A stretch of 28,999 nucleotides of DNA, taken from a virus. The position numbers and the translations under genes were made by a program. The stretch covers positions 1 through 28,999 of the IMG/VR virus record IMGVR_UViG_3300031707_000126; one strand, written 5' to 3'. This document shows, piece by piece, positions 7,901-14,314 of the stretch (positions are counted from its first letter, which is position 1; the number at the start of each line of letters is the position of its first letter). The notes under the pieces were generated by a model. It was not told the origin of the DNA, did not search any database, and worked only from the letters and a program-made list of their open reading frames with translations.

Positions 7901-8507
7901 CTCTGAAGAGGACTTTAAAGTTCTTATAAAGGTATTGCCTTAGACCGGCATCTTTTGTGTTAGTAAAAGACGATGTTGGAATAATGGCGAAGAGATAGCC
8001 GTGATAGTTTAACGCTGCTTTACAGATTTGGATCGTTGCATTTTGGCTCTCAATGTTCTTAGCATAGGATAAACCGTCCTCAAATTCAAAGTCGGTCTCT
8101 TCCTGGTTCCAGAGAATCCCAAAGGGCGGGTTGGTGACGGCTATATCAAAATCTCCTTTTAGGTGTTTGGCATAGTCAAGGATACTGCCTGTTCTTACAG
8201 ATTCACCTCCTAACAACTGTTTTGCCTTCGATGATATCTCTTTATCCAGTTCGATCCCTAAAACCTTGGCTCCTTGCCTCTTAAATGGATAGAGAAGTCT
8301 TCCGGTTCCACAAGTCGGGTCAAGGACTTTTAACTTTTTTATGAAATCATTGCTTGGTAGGCAATTAACCACCATAGCGAATAAAACATTCGCCAGTTTC
8401 ATGGGAGTCAGATATCCTGCGTGTTTACTTTTGGACCACAAGCGGAAATTTAAATCCTTATTGGCTTCCCGTCCAGAGTCGTCAAGTATGGTCTCGGGTT
8501 CGGTCAT
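4965..8507 (-). CDS. DNA N6-adenine methyltransferase fused to an SNF2-type helicase (DarB-like)
   Basis: Encodes 1180 aa. Residues about 25-235 are a gamma-type N6-adenine methyltransferase: SAM motif VLDPTCGTG (61-69) and catalytic NPPF (126-129). Residues about 545-1060 are a superfamily-2 SNF2-like helicase: Walker A GGGKT (562-566), motif II DEVQ (736-739), and motif VI QAEDRAHRTGQ (1029-1039). Between motifs I and II sits a zinc insert with C673, C676, C687, C690, C701 and C704. No nuclease motif is visible, so this is not a complete Type I or ISP restriction enzyme. Phage methylase-helicase fusions such as P1 DarB protect injected DNA from restriction; that is the favoured role, a strand-modifying chromatin-like remodeller the alternative. 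GGAGGG precedes the ATG. Confidence 0.85.
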   Translation of the reverse strand: MTEPETILDDSGREANKDLNFRLWSKSKHAGYLTPMKLANVLFAMVVNCLPSNDFIKKLKVLDPTCGTGRLLYPFKRQGAKVLGIELDKEISSKAKQLLGGESVRTGSILDYAKHLKGDFDIAVTNPPFGILWNQEETDFEFEDGLSYAKNIESQNATIQICKAALNYHGYLFAIIPTSSFTNTKDAGLRQYLYKNFKVLFRVTINGLFKDEYKIDVQVDLVVCRVNRYDHHCSSGFREIEIDANDPLLEKKILDAWSTVKGEGFDRFALSDSEIDVPYLDNLVEINTINNVEITARGVRGDPTALAMMDFYNDTLDFYNPVVGRPTGLTEAYLESPALCKRGVDRAGQVLKQLGFDLTISDATRKKIEVLKEKFKLLSIPLYPPKDHQLLAYFDEREYIARADVYDEVEEGKYRQDHRDNGKNGKNGKQFLLFKKGKQYLIRPSWVRQSEVTGINVIGEGNQQKTITTSIDRGFLSIEAETELGNRAFREPEPLEVALFLEAFHLPEVRDISEEKPELVKQWKDKIIKKYPALSGDFDYQAEDLARVLTKTKSAYIGYDMGGGKTLCSFVFNAIRNVKRVLVICQSSLVDNWINEANKFGFRTVRLTTHHAIDLLQQSIKRGDTREGTNFYITSYEFLSLDTGRVYDPWSCIKYDQDGNIKHEVHGNTSRVCQGCSTEYASTQKVCPKCKVKEEWTGENCTKCGYSAYKYSSKESIKQYPAYKRIKKLFRSVIIDEVQQAKSKTSFRGQAVRSIHAKSRLELTGTLMKGYITDTFFNIGYITRHNNPLFPYRFDRRGSKIFAEEFSTFEFKDIEFETTLHKGRKKELPEVSNLNRFWKILSSFTIRRLKDEMIKLPEKHRRILALPPDPGHVTEYGIAVEKAEEMIDRELRKPETEVNMGVISKALWSMRFAATIPRIAPEANVKVRKAIEIVEEARAKGEKVLVYSALRDMQATLHKSFENRGINHIFVPSTMQTKDRFKNIKRFQEDPNITAIVAGLNVLNRGFTINAANHVIFTDVEYSPESTDQAEDRAHRTGQEKPVTCYYLLLDWTPEEQNIDFKMYNLITQKKRAISNAIDGRVRFGRTANVLRAGGDYLAIAKAMTGKEEDPVEFEYEKGEAAITEPEPKLSPVVVKTESNGKWNTLYHEVNRNHNHEAKKDEKQMELFFCQETIQTVERR

Positions 8508-8511
8508 TGTC

Positions 8512-8766
8512 CTATCCCTCCATTATCTTCTGAATCCCTAATCTGTCATAGACTGTGCTAACCTCTTCATCATTCATCTGGTCAATCGGTCTGAGAAAGG
8601 CCAGAAAGTGACTGCTGTAAATCCTGTAAAATTCAATTACAACATGACGCTGGTCCATCCTGCCTTCAAGGTAGGCCCGCTTAATCTCGGCCTGTCTTTC
8701 CTGGATGGTTAAGACTGGTTCTTCCCTGGCTTGACAGGGTTCACTCTTTGAGCAAGGTCTAAACAT
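8512..8766 (-). CDS. Small hypothetical protein, helical
   Basis: Encodes 84 aa from the ATG at 8766 (GGGAGAA upstream); a longer open frame lacks a ribosome binding site. A short Cys pair (FRPCSKSEPCQA) precedes a mainly helical body (IQERQAEIKRAYLEGRMD). It ends 4 nt before the methyltransferase-helicase start and overlaps the previous gene by 8 nt, indicating coupled expression. Not recognised. Confidence 0.6.
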   Translation of the reverse strand: MFRPCSKSEPCQAREEPVLTIQERQAEIKRAYLEGRMDQRHVVIEFYRIYSSHFLAFLRPIDQMNDEEVSTVYDRLGIQKIMEG

Positions 8767-9304
8767 GGTCTTGTTCTCCCTTCTCTTTAATTCCAAACAT
8801 TTCCCCTGCCCTCTTCCTGTCCATTTTCCACTGGTCAAATTCGACCTGAATAGCCGGTACTCCTGAGTTACCTTGATCTTGGACGGTTTCAAAGTAATAT
8901 GGTTTTTCCTTCATCAACCTACAGGTTAACTTCGCCAGGGCTTCATCAGACACCTTTAGCCGATAGATTTGGCGTATCCGGTCAAGAGCCACATAGAGAC
9001 TGGCTTTCTCTGTCATACCCATAAAGATGAGCTTTTTGTAAATACCTTCCTTAACCCCGTCATAGTCGAAAAATTTAGGGTTGTAGGCTGTGAATATCCA
9101 GGGCGGATCTGCTTTGATTTTTGTCTTGATGAGAGCCCAGGAGTCGGCGGGTAGGTCTTCGGGGTGGAGCGGGGTTTTACCGTAGACTTGAATGAAAGCG
9201 AAGTCGGATCGGTATCGCTGGCCCTCCTGGTATCCCCTGACAAGGAAATAGTCTTTCCCGTTTATGGTGATGTAGGTTTTATCGCGGTGTGTGAAGGTTT
9301 GCAT
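8759..9304 (-). CDS. Hypothetical protein (181 aa)
   Basis: The family is not recognised. The N-terminus is beta-rich (TFTHRDKTYITINGKDYFLVRGY), the C-terminus helical and basic (FDQWKMDRKRAGEMFGIKEKG). The ATG at 9304 is taken as start; a TTG at 9313 closer to AAGGAG is possible. It overlaps the next gene by 8 nt and sits two genes upstream of the methyltransferase-helicase. Confidence 0.6.
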   Translation of the reverse strand: MQTFTHRDKTYITINGKDYFLVRGYQEGQRYRSDFAFIQVYGKTPLHPEDLPADSWALIKTKIKADPPWIFTAYNPKFFDYDGVKEGIYKKLIFMGMTEKASLYVALDRIRQIYRLKVSDEALAKLTCRLMKEKPYYFETVQDQGNSGVPAIQVEFDQWKMDRKRAGEMFGIKEKGEQDHV

Positions 9305-9320
9305 AACTCCCAATTTCTCC

Positions 9321-9560
9321 TTAAAACTGTTTAAAGAAATGGTTTACAAAATCCTCTGATATATCGGCTTTATAAGGGCAGGTATTATATATTTGCTCTA
9401 CCTTCCCCGTTGGGTATGTCTCTATTGTGGTGATGTCGTCATCTTCCCCCCCGAAATCAGATGCATCAAAGTCTAGCACTAAGATTTCAACAGGTTGATC
9501 ACTTGTAATTCCTTGAATGAGTCCTCCTTCTAAGGTGATTACTATTCTTGGTTTTTCCAT
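9321..9560 (-). CDS. Small acidic hypothetical protein
   Basis: Encodes 79 aa, strongly acidic in the middle (LDFDASDFGGEDDDITTIE). Its start has GGGAGGA upstream. The beginning, RIVITLEGGLIQGITSD, is similar to short beta proteins common in phage early regions. The acidic patch could mimic DNA, as in anti-restriction proteins, but nothing else supports this. Confidence 0.6.
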   Translation of the reverse strand: MEKPRIVITLEGGLIQGITSDQPVEILVLDFDASDFGGEDDDITTIETYPTGKVEQIYNTCPYKADISEDFVNHFFKQF

Positions 9561-9588
9561 TATCTTTTATCCTCCCTTCATGGAGCGG

Positions 9589-9684
9589 TCACTTAACCGG
9601 AAAATGTTTAAAGTTAACGGTCAAGATAAAAATCGTCCAAAGGATAATGACCGCAAAAATTAGACTAAGGAAAACTTGAGTCAT
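9589..9684 (-). CDS. 31-aa membrane peptide
   Basis: A short ORF begins with the ATGA shared with the stop of the 9681-10112 gene, so it is translationally coupled to it; AAAGGAG also lies about 10 nt upstream. Nearly the whole peptide is one hydrophobic helix (FLSLIFAVIILWTIFILTV, residues 5-23) with a short basic tail. It would insert in the inner membrane. No family recognised; it is too small for most gene callers. Confidence 0.55.
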   Translation of the reverse strand: MTQVFLSLIFAVIILWTIFILTVNFKHFPVK

Positions 9685-10112
9685 GGGGTTAAAATCTCCT
9701 TTGCATTGCCCACAAACGGAGCGAGTAATTTAAGGGTTAGGTCAAGAAATTTTTTCCGATTATCGCCATAGAGTCGGGCGGGTTCCAGGTGGGTCACTGG
9801 TTCCATTGCTTCTATGAGGGCGCGCTCGGCCTGGCGTTGTAAGTCCTCGGCCACAAGTAAAGGGCAAAATTCGGGGTTGTCAACCCTTAACCCTGCCTTA
9901 TCCCGTGCCTTGAATGTCTCTTGAAGATAAACCTGGAAGTCTGAATCTTGTAAGAGGTAGGTTTGATCGGGGTTCAGGATGATCTGATCCTGCATCCCTT
10001 TTGCTGTCCATTCTTTGGCAATAATGGGTTTAATGGTTTCGGTGTAGGCCATTGTCATAAAGACGGTTTTAGCTGCTTCAATCATTTCGTTTGTAGGGTT
10101 GAATTTTTTCAT
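9681..10112 (-). CDS. Hypothetical protein (143 aa)
   Basis: Mainly helical, starting MKKFNPTNEMIEAAKTVFMTMAY. No catalytic or binding motif is recognised. The N-terminal pattern is common in short phage proteins encoded in early operons. It shares its stop with the start of the 31-aa membrane peptide and follows the gene at 10117 after 4 nt, so it is clearly within an operon. Confidence 0.6.
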   Translation of the reverse strand: MKKFNPTNEMIEAAKTVFMTMAYTETIKPIIAKEWTAKGMQDQIILNPDQTYLLQDSDFQVYLQETFKARDKAGLRVDNPEFCPLLVAEDLQRQAERALIEAMEPVTHLEPARLYGDNRKKFLDLTLKLLAPFVGNAKEILTP

Positions 10113-10116
10113 TTTA

Positions 10117-10305
10117 TCAATCTCCCTTCTTCCTTTGGGCGGTTATAAAAAACCGTTCGTCGCCGTCAAAGGTGAATTTCTTGGCGGTGACGTTCCATCC
10201 ATCTTTTCTTAATTGCAGGGCTTCGGTGTCGCGCGCTGCCTTATCCCGGAACATTTTCTCTTTGACATCATAGGCTTTTATAAATTCTTCTGGATATACT
10301 GTCAT
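10117..10305 (-). CDS. Small hypothetical protein (62 aa)
   Basis: A helical N-terminus (EEFIKAYDVKEKMFRDKAARDTEALQLRKDGW) is followed by a beta hairpin (NVTAKKFTFDGDERFFITAQRK). Not recognised. It is 4 nt from the downstream gene. Confidence 0.55.
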   Translation of the reverse strand: MTVYPEEFIKAYDVKEKMFRDKAARDTEALQLRKDGWNVTAKKFTFDGDERFFITAQRKKGD

Positions 10306-10351
10306 TTTTAGCAGTCCTTTCTCCCCGTCCAGCCGATAGGCCAGCTATGGG

Positions 10352-10786
10352 TTAAGCGTTCTGGTATCCTGAGCTTATCGTGATTTTAACTTTTCCTTCA
10401 TCCAGGGCCTTCTGAAATGCTTCTTTCTTCTGAATCCAGGTTTTTACTCGTTCTTTGATCGCTTCCGGTAGCCCTTCTTCGTAGGTTTCAAGCCAGGTCT
10501 TCGATTGTTCGATTGATGAATATTCGGTCAATCCCGTCCATTGGGTATAGCCTTCCTCGTCGAGAAATATACAGCCAGCAATATAAGCATAGGTGGAGGC
10601 TTTCGGTTTATTCCATACCTCGCGGCCTTGAATCTTGGGGTTGGTGGTTTGAGAAAAGAAGCGGGTCCCTTTTCGGGAGTCGTGGTCTAGCCAGTATCTT
10701 ATTTTGCATCGAAGTCTGAACCCGTACGGATAGTCGTTGACAAGGTAAGCTGTTTCAGGTGACGTGTGACCTTTTAGGATTTCCAT
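10352..10786 (-). CDS. Hypothetical protein (144 aa), phage/plasmid accessory type
   Basis: The N-terminus contains ETAYLVNDYPYGFRLRCKIRYWLD and a central IAGCIFLDEEGYTQWTGL segment. This layout (short beta-rich domain describing a nucleic-acid-like substrate, then a helical tail) recurs in uncharacterised proteins of phages and mobilisable plasmids, but I cannot name a domain. An independent start is supported by a stop-free frame and its place in the operon. Confidence 0.6.
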   Translation of the reverse strand: MEILKGHTSPETAYLVNDYPYGFRLRCKIRYWLDHDSRKGTRFFSQTTNPKIQGREVWNKPKASTYAYIAGCIFLDEEGYTQWTGLTEYSSIEQSKTWLETYEEGLPEAIKERVKTWIQKKEAFQKALDEGKVKITISSGYQNA

Positions 10787-10839
10787 TTATTTTTTACCTT
10801 TCTACCCGGTGTTATGTCGGGTGGTCAGTGGTTGGTTAT

Positions 10840-11271
10840 TTACTTACTAATCGTATATCCTTGACTCATTGCCCTGATCCATGTTTCCGGGTCTTTCATC
10901 CATTCCCGGGGGACGTATTGGTGATTATGGTATTCGTAGCGTTTGAATTGTTTTAAAAACTTTGCCAGTTTCCTGGCGGGTCTAGAAAAAGGAAAGCCAT
11001 CCCCCATCCTTGACAAGAGCTTCCTAACATCGGTTAGGCATCCGTCAATATTTACGTCTTGAAGTTTGGGTGCGTATGAGTGATAAAAAGATTTTGGCCC
11101 ATCATCTCCTCCCATTTGGATTCTGACGGTTAAAAGGTATTGATCTGATTGGACGATCTTTCCAGCATAATTCCAGTATGAGAGTTTGATAAGTTCAAAG
11201 TGCCAATGATCGTATTCGTGCGAAGTCGTTTTTCGAGCTTGCAGGACTATTTCAGATTTAGGAGTCTTCAT
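10840..11271 (-). CDS. Hypothetical protein (143 aa)
   Basis: Has a mixed alpha/beta sequence with HEYDHWHFELIKLSYW near the start and a basic patch (RPARKLAKFLKQFKRYEY) in the second half, which may bind nucleic acid. Overlaps the upstream gene by 14 nt. Not recognised. Confidence 0.6.
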   Translation of the reverse strand: MKTPKSEIVLQARKTTSHEYDHWHFELIKLSYWNYAGKIVQSDQYLLTVRIQMGGDDGPKSFYHSYAPKLQDVNIDGCLTDVRKLLSRMGDGFPFSRPARKLAKFLKQFKRYEYHNHQYVPREWMKDPETWIRAMSQGYTISK

Positions 11272-11521
11272 TTTTAAATGTTCCTTTCCCCTTCGGTGAT
11301 ATGCTGAGGCGTCTGATTTGTTTCATCCGGTCTGATCTTTGCTGCCTTTCTTCCGTTGAAATGATCCGCTTCCCTTTAGTTAGTTCTTTACAAAGCTGGA
11401 TCGCAGGGCATAGGTCAAGGAGCGTTTGACACTTGGCTTGACAGGTAGACAGACAGGCCTGGATAGGTCGCTTTCCAAGTGGCGCTGATTTGAGGGTTTG
11501 ACAATAGATATATGAGTCCAT
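11258..11521 (-). CDS. Small Cys-containing hypothetical protein
   Basis: Encodes 87 aa. Five of its cysteines fall within 38 residues (YCQTLK, ACLSTCQAKCQTL, DLCPAIQLC), suggesting a metal site; the C-terminal half is strongly basic. It starts immediately beside the stop of the RadC-like gene and overlaps the next by 14 nt, so the three are co-translated. No family recognised. Confidence 0.55.
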   Translation of the reverse strand: MDSYIYCQTLKSAPLGKRPIQACLSTCQAKCQTLLDLCPAIQLCKELTKGKRIISTEERQQRSDRMKQIRRLSISPKGKGTFKNEDS

Positions 11522-11935
11522 TTATAATATTCCCATTTCATTGAATGAGTGAAAGCCATCTTTTGTGATGATAATGTGGTCTAAGAGTTCAATACCTATG
11601 ATTTTACCGGCTGCCTTGAGCCTTTCGGTAATTGCTAGGTCTTCCTCTGAGGGGTTAATTGCTCCTGACGGGTGGTTATGGGCTATGATTATTTTGCTAA
11701 TCCCTTTTAGGATCGCAAGGCGGAAAGTCTCTCGTGGGTGAATGTTACATTGATTTAGAATCCCCAAACTTACCAGGTCTATATATTTGATTTGGAGTTG
11801 TGCTGATAGTCCGATAGTCCAGAAATGTTCTTTATCCTGGTCAATCTCGCTTTCTGTCGCAAGGATTGATCGGATAAGGTTAACGACCTTTTGAGCATCG
11901 GTGACTTTATCTAGTAGATTTTCTTTGAGAATCAT
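11522..11935 (-). CDS. radC: RadC/JAB-family protein
   Basis: Encodes 137 aa, the JAB/MPN core only; the N-terminal helix-hairpin-helix of chromosomal RadC (about 220 aa) is missing, as in phage and plasmid members. The metal motif is intact: H86-N-H88-PSG and D99 in PSEEDL (HxHx10D). A family-typical sequence, IGLSAQLQIKYIDLVSLG and HPRETFRLAI, precedes it. RadC-type proteins are common beside anti-restriction and replication genes on mobile elements; their reaction is unproven and DNA repair is the usual assumption. AACGGAG lies upstream of the start. Confidence 0.9.
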   Translation of the reverse strand: MILKENLLDKVTDAQKVVNLIRSILATESEIDQDKEHFWTIGLSAQLQIKYIDLVSLGILNQCNIHPRETFRLAILKGISKIIIAHNHPSGAINPSEEDLAITERLKAAGKIIGIELLDHIIITKDGFHSFNEMGIL

Positions 11936-12002
11936 TTTGATATCTCCGTTAGGTTGTGGACTTGATAATAATTCATCAATCCTTGCCCGACTTCCTTCCT
12001 GC

Positions 12003-12353
12003 CTATAACGGCAATAACTTTGTTTGATCTGGTTTAACGTGGATTGTAATTCCTGTGTCTTTCCCGCAAAAGATGTGATGAGAGATTAAAAGTACATCTT
12101 CGGGAATTGCTTCCTCGTGGAGCTCGCGGGGTTGATTGGCTTCAAAGAGTGGGTGGTTAGAATGGACCTGAAAGACTTTCCGGGTTGAAGGCTGGTAAAA
12201 AGTGTAGTAAGTCCTTGATCCTTCATCCCACCAGGAATTTAACTGAGACGGGATATGGTCGGATAGGCTGATTTTCCTTCCCTTATAATTCGGAAAACAG
12301 TCTTGAATGATCTGTTTGACTCTGTGGTCTGCATAACTAATTTTCTGATCCAT
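12003..12353 (-). CDS. Hypothetical protein (116 aa)
   Basis: Begins MDQKISYADHRVKQIIQDCFPNYKGRKI, followed by a beta-rich part with WWDEGSRTYYTFYQPSTRKVFQVHSNHPLF. Histidine-rich toward the end (SHHIFCGKDTGITIHV). The pattern resembles uncharacterised proteins on mobile elements near RadC. I cannot assign a function. Confidence 0.6.
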   Translation of the reverse strand: MDQKISYADHRVKQIIQDCFPNYKGRKISLSDHIPSQLNSWWDEGSRTYYTFYQPSTRKVFQVHSNHPLFEANQPRELHEEAIPEDVLLISHHIFCGKDTGITIHVKPDQTKLLPL

Positions 12354-12375
12354 TGGGTTTCCTCCTTAAACCTGA

Positions 12376-12567
12376 TTAGGTGGTTTCCTTTTTGAGTCCT
12401 AAGTGCGGGGTGAAGACGTATTGCCTTAACGTCTTAGGTTCGATAAGATGGTATCGGTCGGGTGCGTAGTCTCCGGGGGTTGGTTCGATGCTCTGGATAA
12501 TAAGGCTTAAAAACCCCACCTTGACCTTGCTTCCAATCTGCCAAATTTGTTTAGTGTTGGTAACCAT
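12376..12567 (-). CDS. Small beta-rich hypothetical protein
   Basis: Encodes 63 aa from the ATG at 12567, with GGAGGG 8 nt upstream; the extra nine codons of the open frame overlap another gene and are not used. Its sequence, WQIGSKVKVGFLSLIIQSIEPTPGD, suggests an SH3-like small barrel. It starts 4 nt after the stop of the 56-aa gene upstream. Confidence 0.55.
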   Translation of the reverse strand: MVTNTKQIWQIGSKVKVGFLSLIIQSIEPTPGDYAPDRYHLIEPKTLRQYVFTPHLGLKKETT

Positions 12568-12571
12568 CTTA

Positions 12572-12742
12572 CTATTCCCTCCATCCGACAACATTTTGAT
12601 CTTGATTTACAATCCAAAGTCTCTTGGCTGCTTCTATGTGGTTTTTAGGTTTATTTGTGGGGTGGCCACAAGCGTCGCCCGACATTACCTGGTCTTTTTG
12701 ATCTTTTGTTAGTTCAGACCATTTTAAAACTCTTTTTTTCAT
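12572..12742 (-). CDS. 56-aa small protein, first gene of the leftward operon
   Basis: This ORF begins with MKKRVLKWSEL and includes TKDQKDQVMSGDACGHPTN, KNHIEAAKRLWIVN and ends VVGWRE. A GAAGGGAAAAGAGA sequence precedes the ATG, and a promoter with TATAAT lies about 46 nt further upstream. The downstream gene starts 4 nt after its stop, which supports it as a real gene. It is basic and helical; function unknown. Confidence 0.6.
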   Translation of the reverse strand: MKKRVLKWSELTKDQKDQVMSGDACGHPTNKPKNHIEAAKRLWIVNQDQNVVGWRE

Positions 12743-13044
12743 TCTCTTTTCCCTTCTGCTATTAGTTTACTAATTGCGTCCATGTCTATTATATAAGCAT
12801 ACAATATGCCAAAATGTAGAGTTAAGGAATAAATATATTGTGTAATATAATCAAGTGTTTATCTTGTAACCATATCCAATCAGTATAATAATTAAGGCTA
12901 AAATATGCCATTCTTTGTCAATGCTACGCAAAGATTAAAACAGGGTGATTAGGTAATGATATTAAGATGTTATAAGATTTAGCACGATTATTGACGGCGT
13001 AAAGTGTCACCATCGATTTTAAAAGTGTTACGATTTGAAACAGG
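12743..13044. promoter_or_regulatory. Divergent control region of the two gene arms
   Basis: Noncoding and AT-rich. The leftward operon has a -10 TATAAT on the minus strand (12788-12793); no clear -35 was seen. The sequence TACAATATGCCAAAATGTA (12801-12819) has TACA...TGTA dyad ends near it. AATATGCCATT occurs at 12902-12912. Two direct AAGTGTYA boxes lie at 13002-13009 and 13023-13030, 21 bp apart, on one face of the helix. Confidence 0.55.
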
Positions 13045-13073
13045 TTGTGGTGTTATTCTACACTTTGTATAAT
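13045..13073 (+). promoter_or_regulatory. Rightward promoter with TACAnnnTGTA operator
   Basis: TTGTGG and TATAAT (13068-13073) are 17 bp apart. The palindrome TACACTTTGTA (13059-13069) overlaps the -10, so a repressor there would block transcription of the small gene ending at 13298. Confidence 0.5.
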
Positions 13074-13109
13074 TTGACAAATAACTTGACATTTTTCCAT
13101 CGATCTCTT

Positions 13110-13298
13110 TTGCTCCGAGGTAGAAAACCGGAGGTAGTCGTCTATTCAAACTACCCCCGGGATCCCGTTTCTTACTTTGACCAGGTTAAGAAGGATTCAA
13201 AGGGTTATGAGCTTTGGCGCGTGGAGAATGGGGATCGCCGCTTATATCTGCACGTCCAAGATGGCATTGTTACTCTAATTACTGAGTATAAAAGATAG
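13110..13298 (+). CDS. Small hypothetical protein
   Basis: The C-terminal region (DPVSYFDQVKKDSKGYELWRVENGDRRLYLHVQDGIVTLITEYKR) reads like a real protein, with a WRVENGDRRLYLHV beta core. The start is uncertain: the frame is open from 13035, but the promoter -10 at 13068 makes a start after about 13080 likely; TTG at 13110 is used here as a minimal guess. CGGAGG at 13129 may be the ribosome binding site of a nonstandard start further downstream. It is the first gene right of the divergent region. Function unknown. Confidence 0.4.
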   Translation: MLRGRKPEVVVYSNYPRDPVSYFDQVKKDSKGYELWRVENGDRRLYLHVQDGIVTLITEYKR

Positions 13299-13868
13299 AC
13301 ATTAAATGTTTAATGTTAAATCTAATGTTCAAGTCAATATTAGATTTAATATTAGATGATTAGACTTTATAAGATATAAAAGATTAGATGTAAGATATAA
13401 GATGTAGAGTATAATAGAGGGGCCGTCTCACTTGGCGGTCAATCATGGGGCGCGTGCTAACGCACGTTAAAGCGTACGCTTGGGGTTGTTTCCAGATTTT
13501 CATCTTTATGGGTGACGTTGGCATATTTTAGGTTATAATATGCCATTTGATTTTAGGGTTTATTCAATGATATTAGGTGGTTGGTGGGCTTGATCCCCTA
13601 CCCTACCCGTTTCGATTCCTGACTCTGAAAATTTTCCGCCAAGGGCTGTCTTCCCTTTTCTCTCTTCATATCTCGGAAACCCCAAGGGTGGCTTTATCTT
13701 CTTGTTTTTACAGGAGTATTCTTTCTTTTTCAAATTCCCCTCAAATTAATCTCTAAATTCTGGTAGATGAAGGTAATCTGTTGGGCCTATCTTTATCGCT
13801 CGAAATATTATCCTACAATTTGTAGAAAATGCTTGACAAAATTTGGTAGGTGTGGTAAAAGGTTATTC
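13299..13868. other. AT-rich intergenic region with repeats; possible origin or control region
   Basis: There is no convincing gene in these 570 bases. The first 120 are extremely AT-rich and contain a perfect 11-bp inverted repeat (TTAAATCTAAT at 13316-13326 with ATTAGATTTAA at 13339-13349), and repeated AGATTAGATGTAAGATATAAG-type words. A hairpin CGTGC-TAAC-GCACG (13453-13466) is followed by the palindrome AAGCGTACGCTT (13470-13481). TGGCATATTTTAG (13519-13531) is a perfect inverted copy of 12898-12910, and AATATGCCATT recurs at 13537-13547. The TACAATTTGTA palindrome at 13814-13824 and TTGACA at 13833 precede the next gene. Confidence 0.5.
13813..13825. promoter_or_regulatory. Perfect palindrome CTACAATTTGTAG, putative operator
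   Basis: A 13-bp palindrome with TACA/TGTA arms sits 8 nt before a TTGACA hexamer and 43 nt before the ATG of the next gene. It matches the operator type found at 13059, 14315 and 20183. Confidence 0.5.
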
Positions 13869-14270
13869 ATGGTAGATGGGAAGAGCGAGATGAAAAGGCT
13901 TTCTCCGGAGCAGATTGTCCGGGGGAAAGAGATCCTTGAGGGGTTGAAAGAGATCCTTGAGGGGTTGAAGGCGAAGTATCCCCTCAAGAGGGATGAGGTC
14001 ATTATGAATGATCGTGAAGTGACATCGGAAGAAATCGCAATTGCCGAGGATAGGCCAGAGGAATTGGGTATTGTTTTCCGTTTTTCTACTTCTCCGACTG
14101 ATAAGGTTACTGAGTATGACGATCTTGCAGAGGAGTACATAGTTGTCCGTGATGAAGAAGCCGTCTCTAATTTGATTGTTTGGGGTAGGTTTAATGGGCG
14201 ATGGATAGCGAATCCATCGGGAAGGCCAGTGATCAGAGAATTACTAAGAAGGTTTGGTATTTCCATTTAA
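13869..14270 (+). CDS. Hypothetical protein with a tandem heptad duplication
   Basis: Encodes 133 aa from the ATG at 13869 (AAAGG upstream), rather than the upstream ATG at 13767, which lies before the promoter. Near the N-terminus a 21-bp exact tandem duplication gives KEILEGLKEILEGLKAKYP, an amphipathic helix. The rest is acidic with VVRDEEAVSNLIVWGRFNGRW and ends with a basic helix (VIRELLRRFGISI). Not recognised. Confidence 0.6.
   Translation: MVDGKSEMKRLSPEQIVRGKEILEGLKEILEGLKAKYPLKRDEVIMNDREVTSEEIAIAEDRPEELGIVFRFSTSPTDKVTEYDDLAEEYIVVRDEEAVSNLIVWGRFNGRWIANPSGRPVIRELLRRFGISI
13926..13967 (+). repeat. Exact 21-bp tandem duplication in a coding region
   Basis: The unit AAAGAGATCCTTGAGGGGTTG occurs twice in a row without mismatch and adds one in-frame heptad (KEILEGL). 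Perfect identity suggests a recent slippage event. Confidence 0.9.
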
Positions 14271-14314
14271 CAACTATCAAGAAAAAATAGGCAGGTATTT
14301 TTTTACCTTTTGAC

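Noticed and set aside
4965-8507. Complete restriction-modification or DISARM/BREX system
   Set aside because: No nuclease motif, specificity subunit or companion defence genes are seen; an anti-restriction role is a better fit.
13595-13640. tRNA-like TTCGATTCC segment
   Set aside because: The T-arm-like word has no pairing stem and no acceptor, D or anticodon arm could be drawn upstream. It might be an attachment-site core resembling a tRNA end, but nothing else supports that.
13767-13868. N-terminal extension of the 13869 gene from the ATG at 13767
   Set aside because: It reads through the operator palindrome and TTGACA hexamer and is Cys-rich noise unlike the rest of the protein.
14281-14311. 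Rho-independent terminator after the 13869 gene
   Set aside because: The possible stems (AAAAAATA/TATTTTTT and AGGTA/TACCT) are AT-rich and weak, with no GC-rich stem before the T-run.
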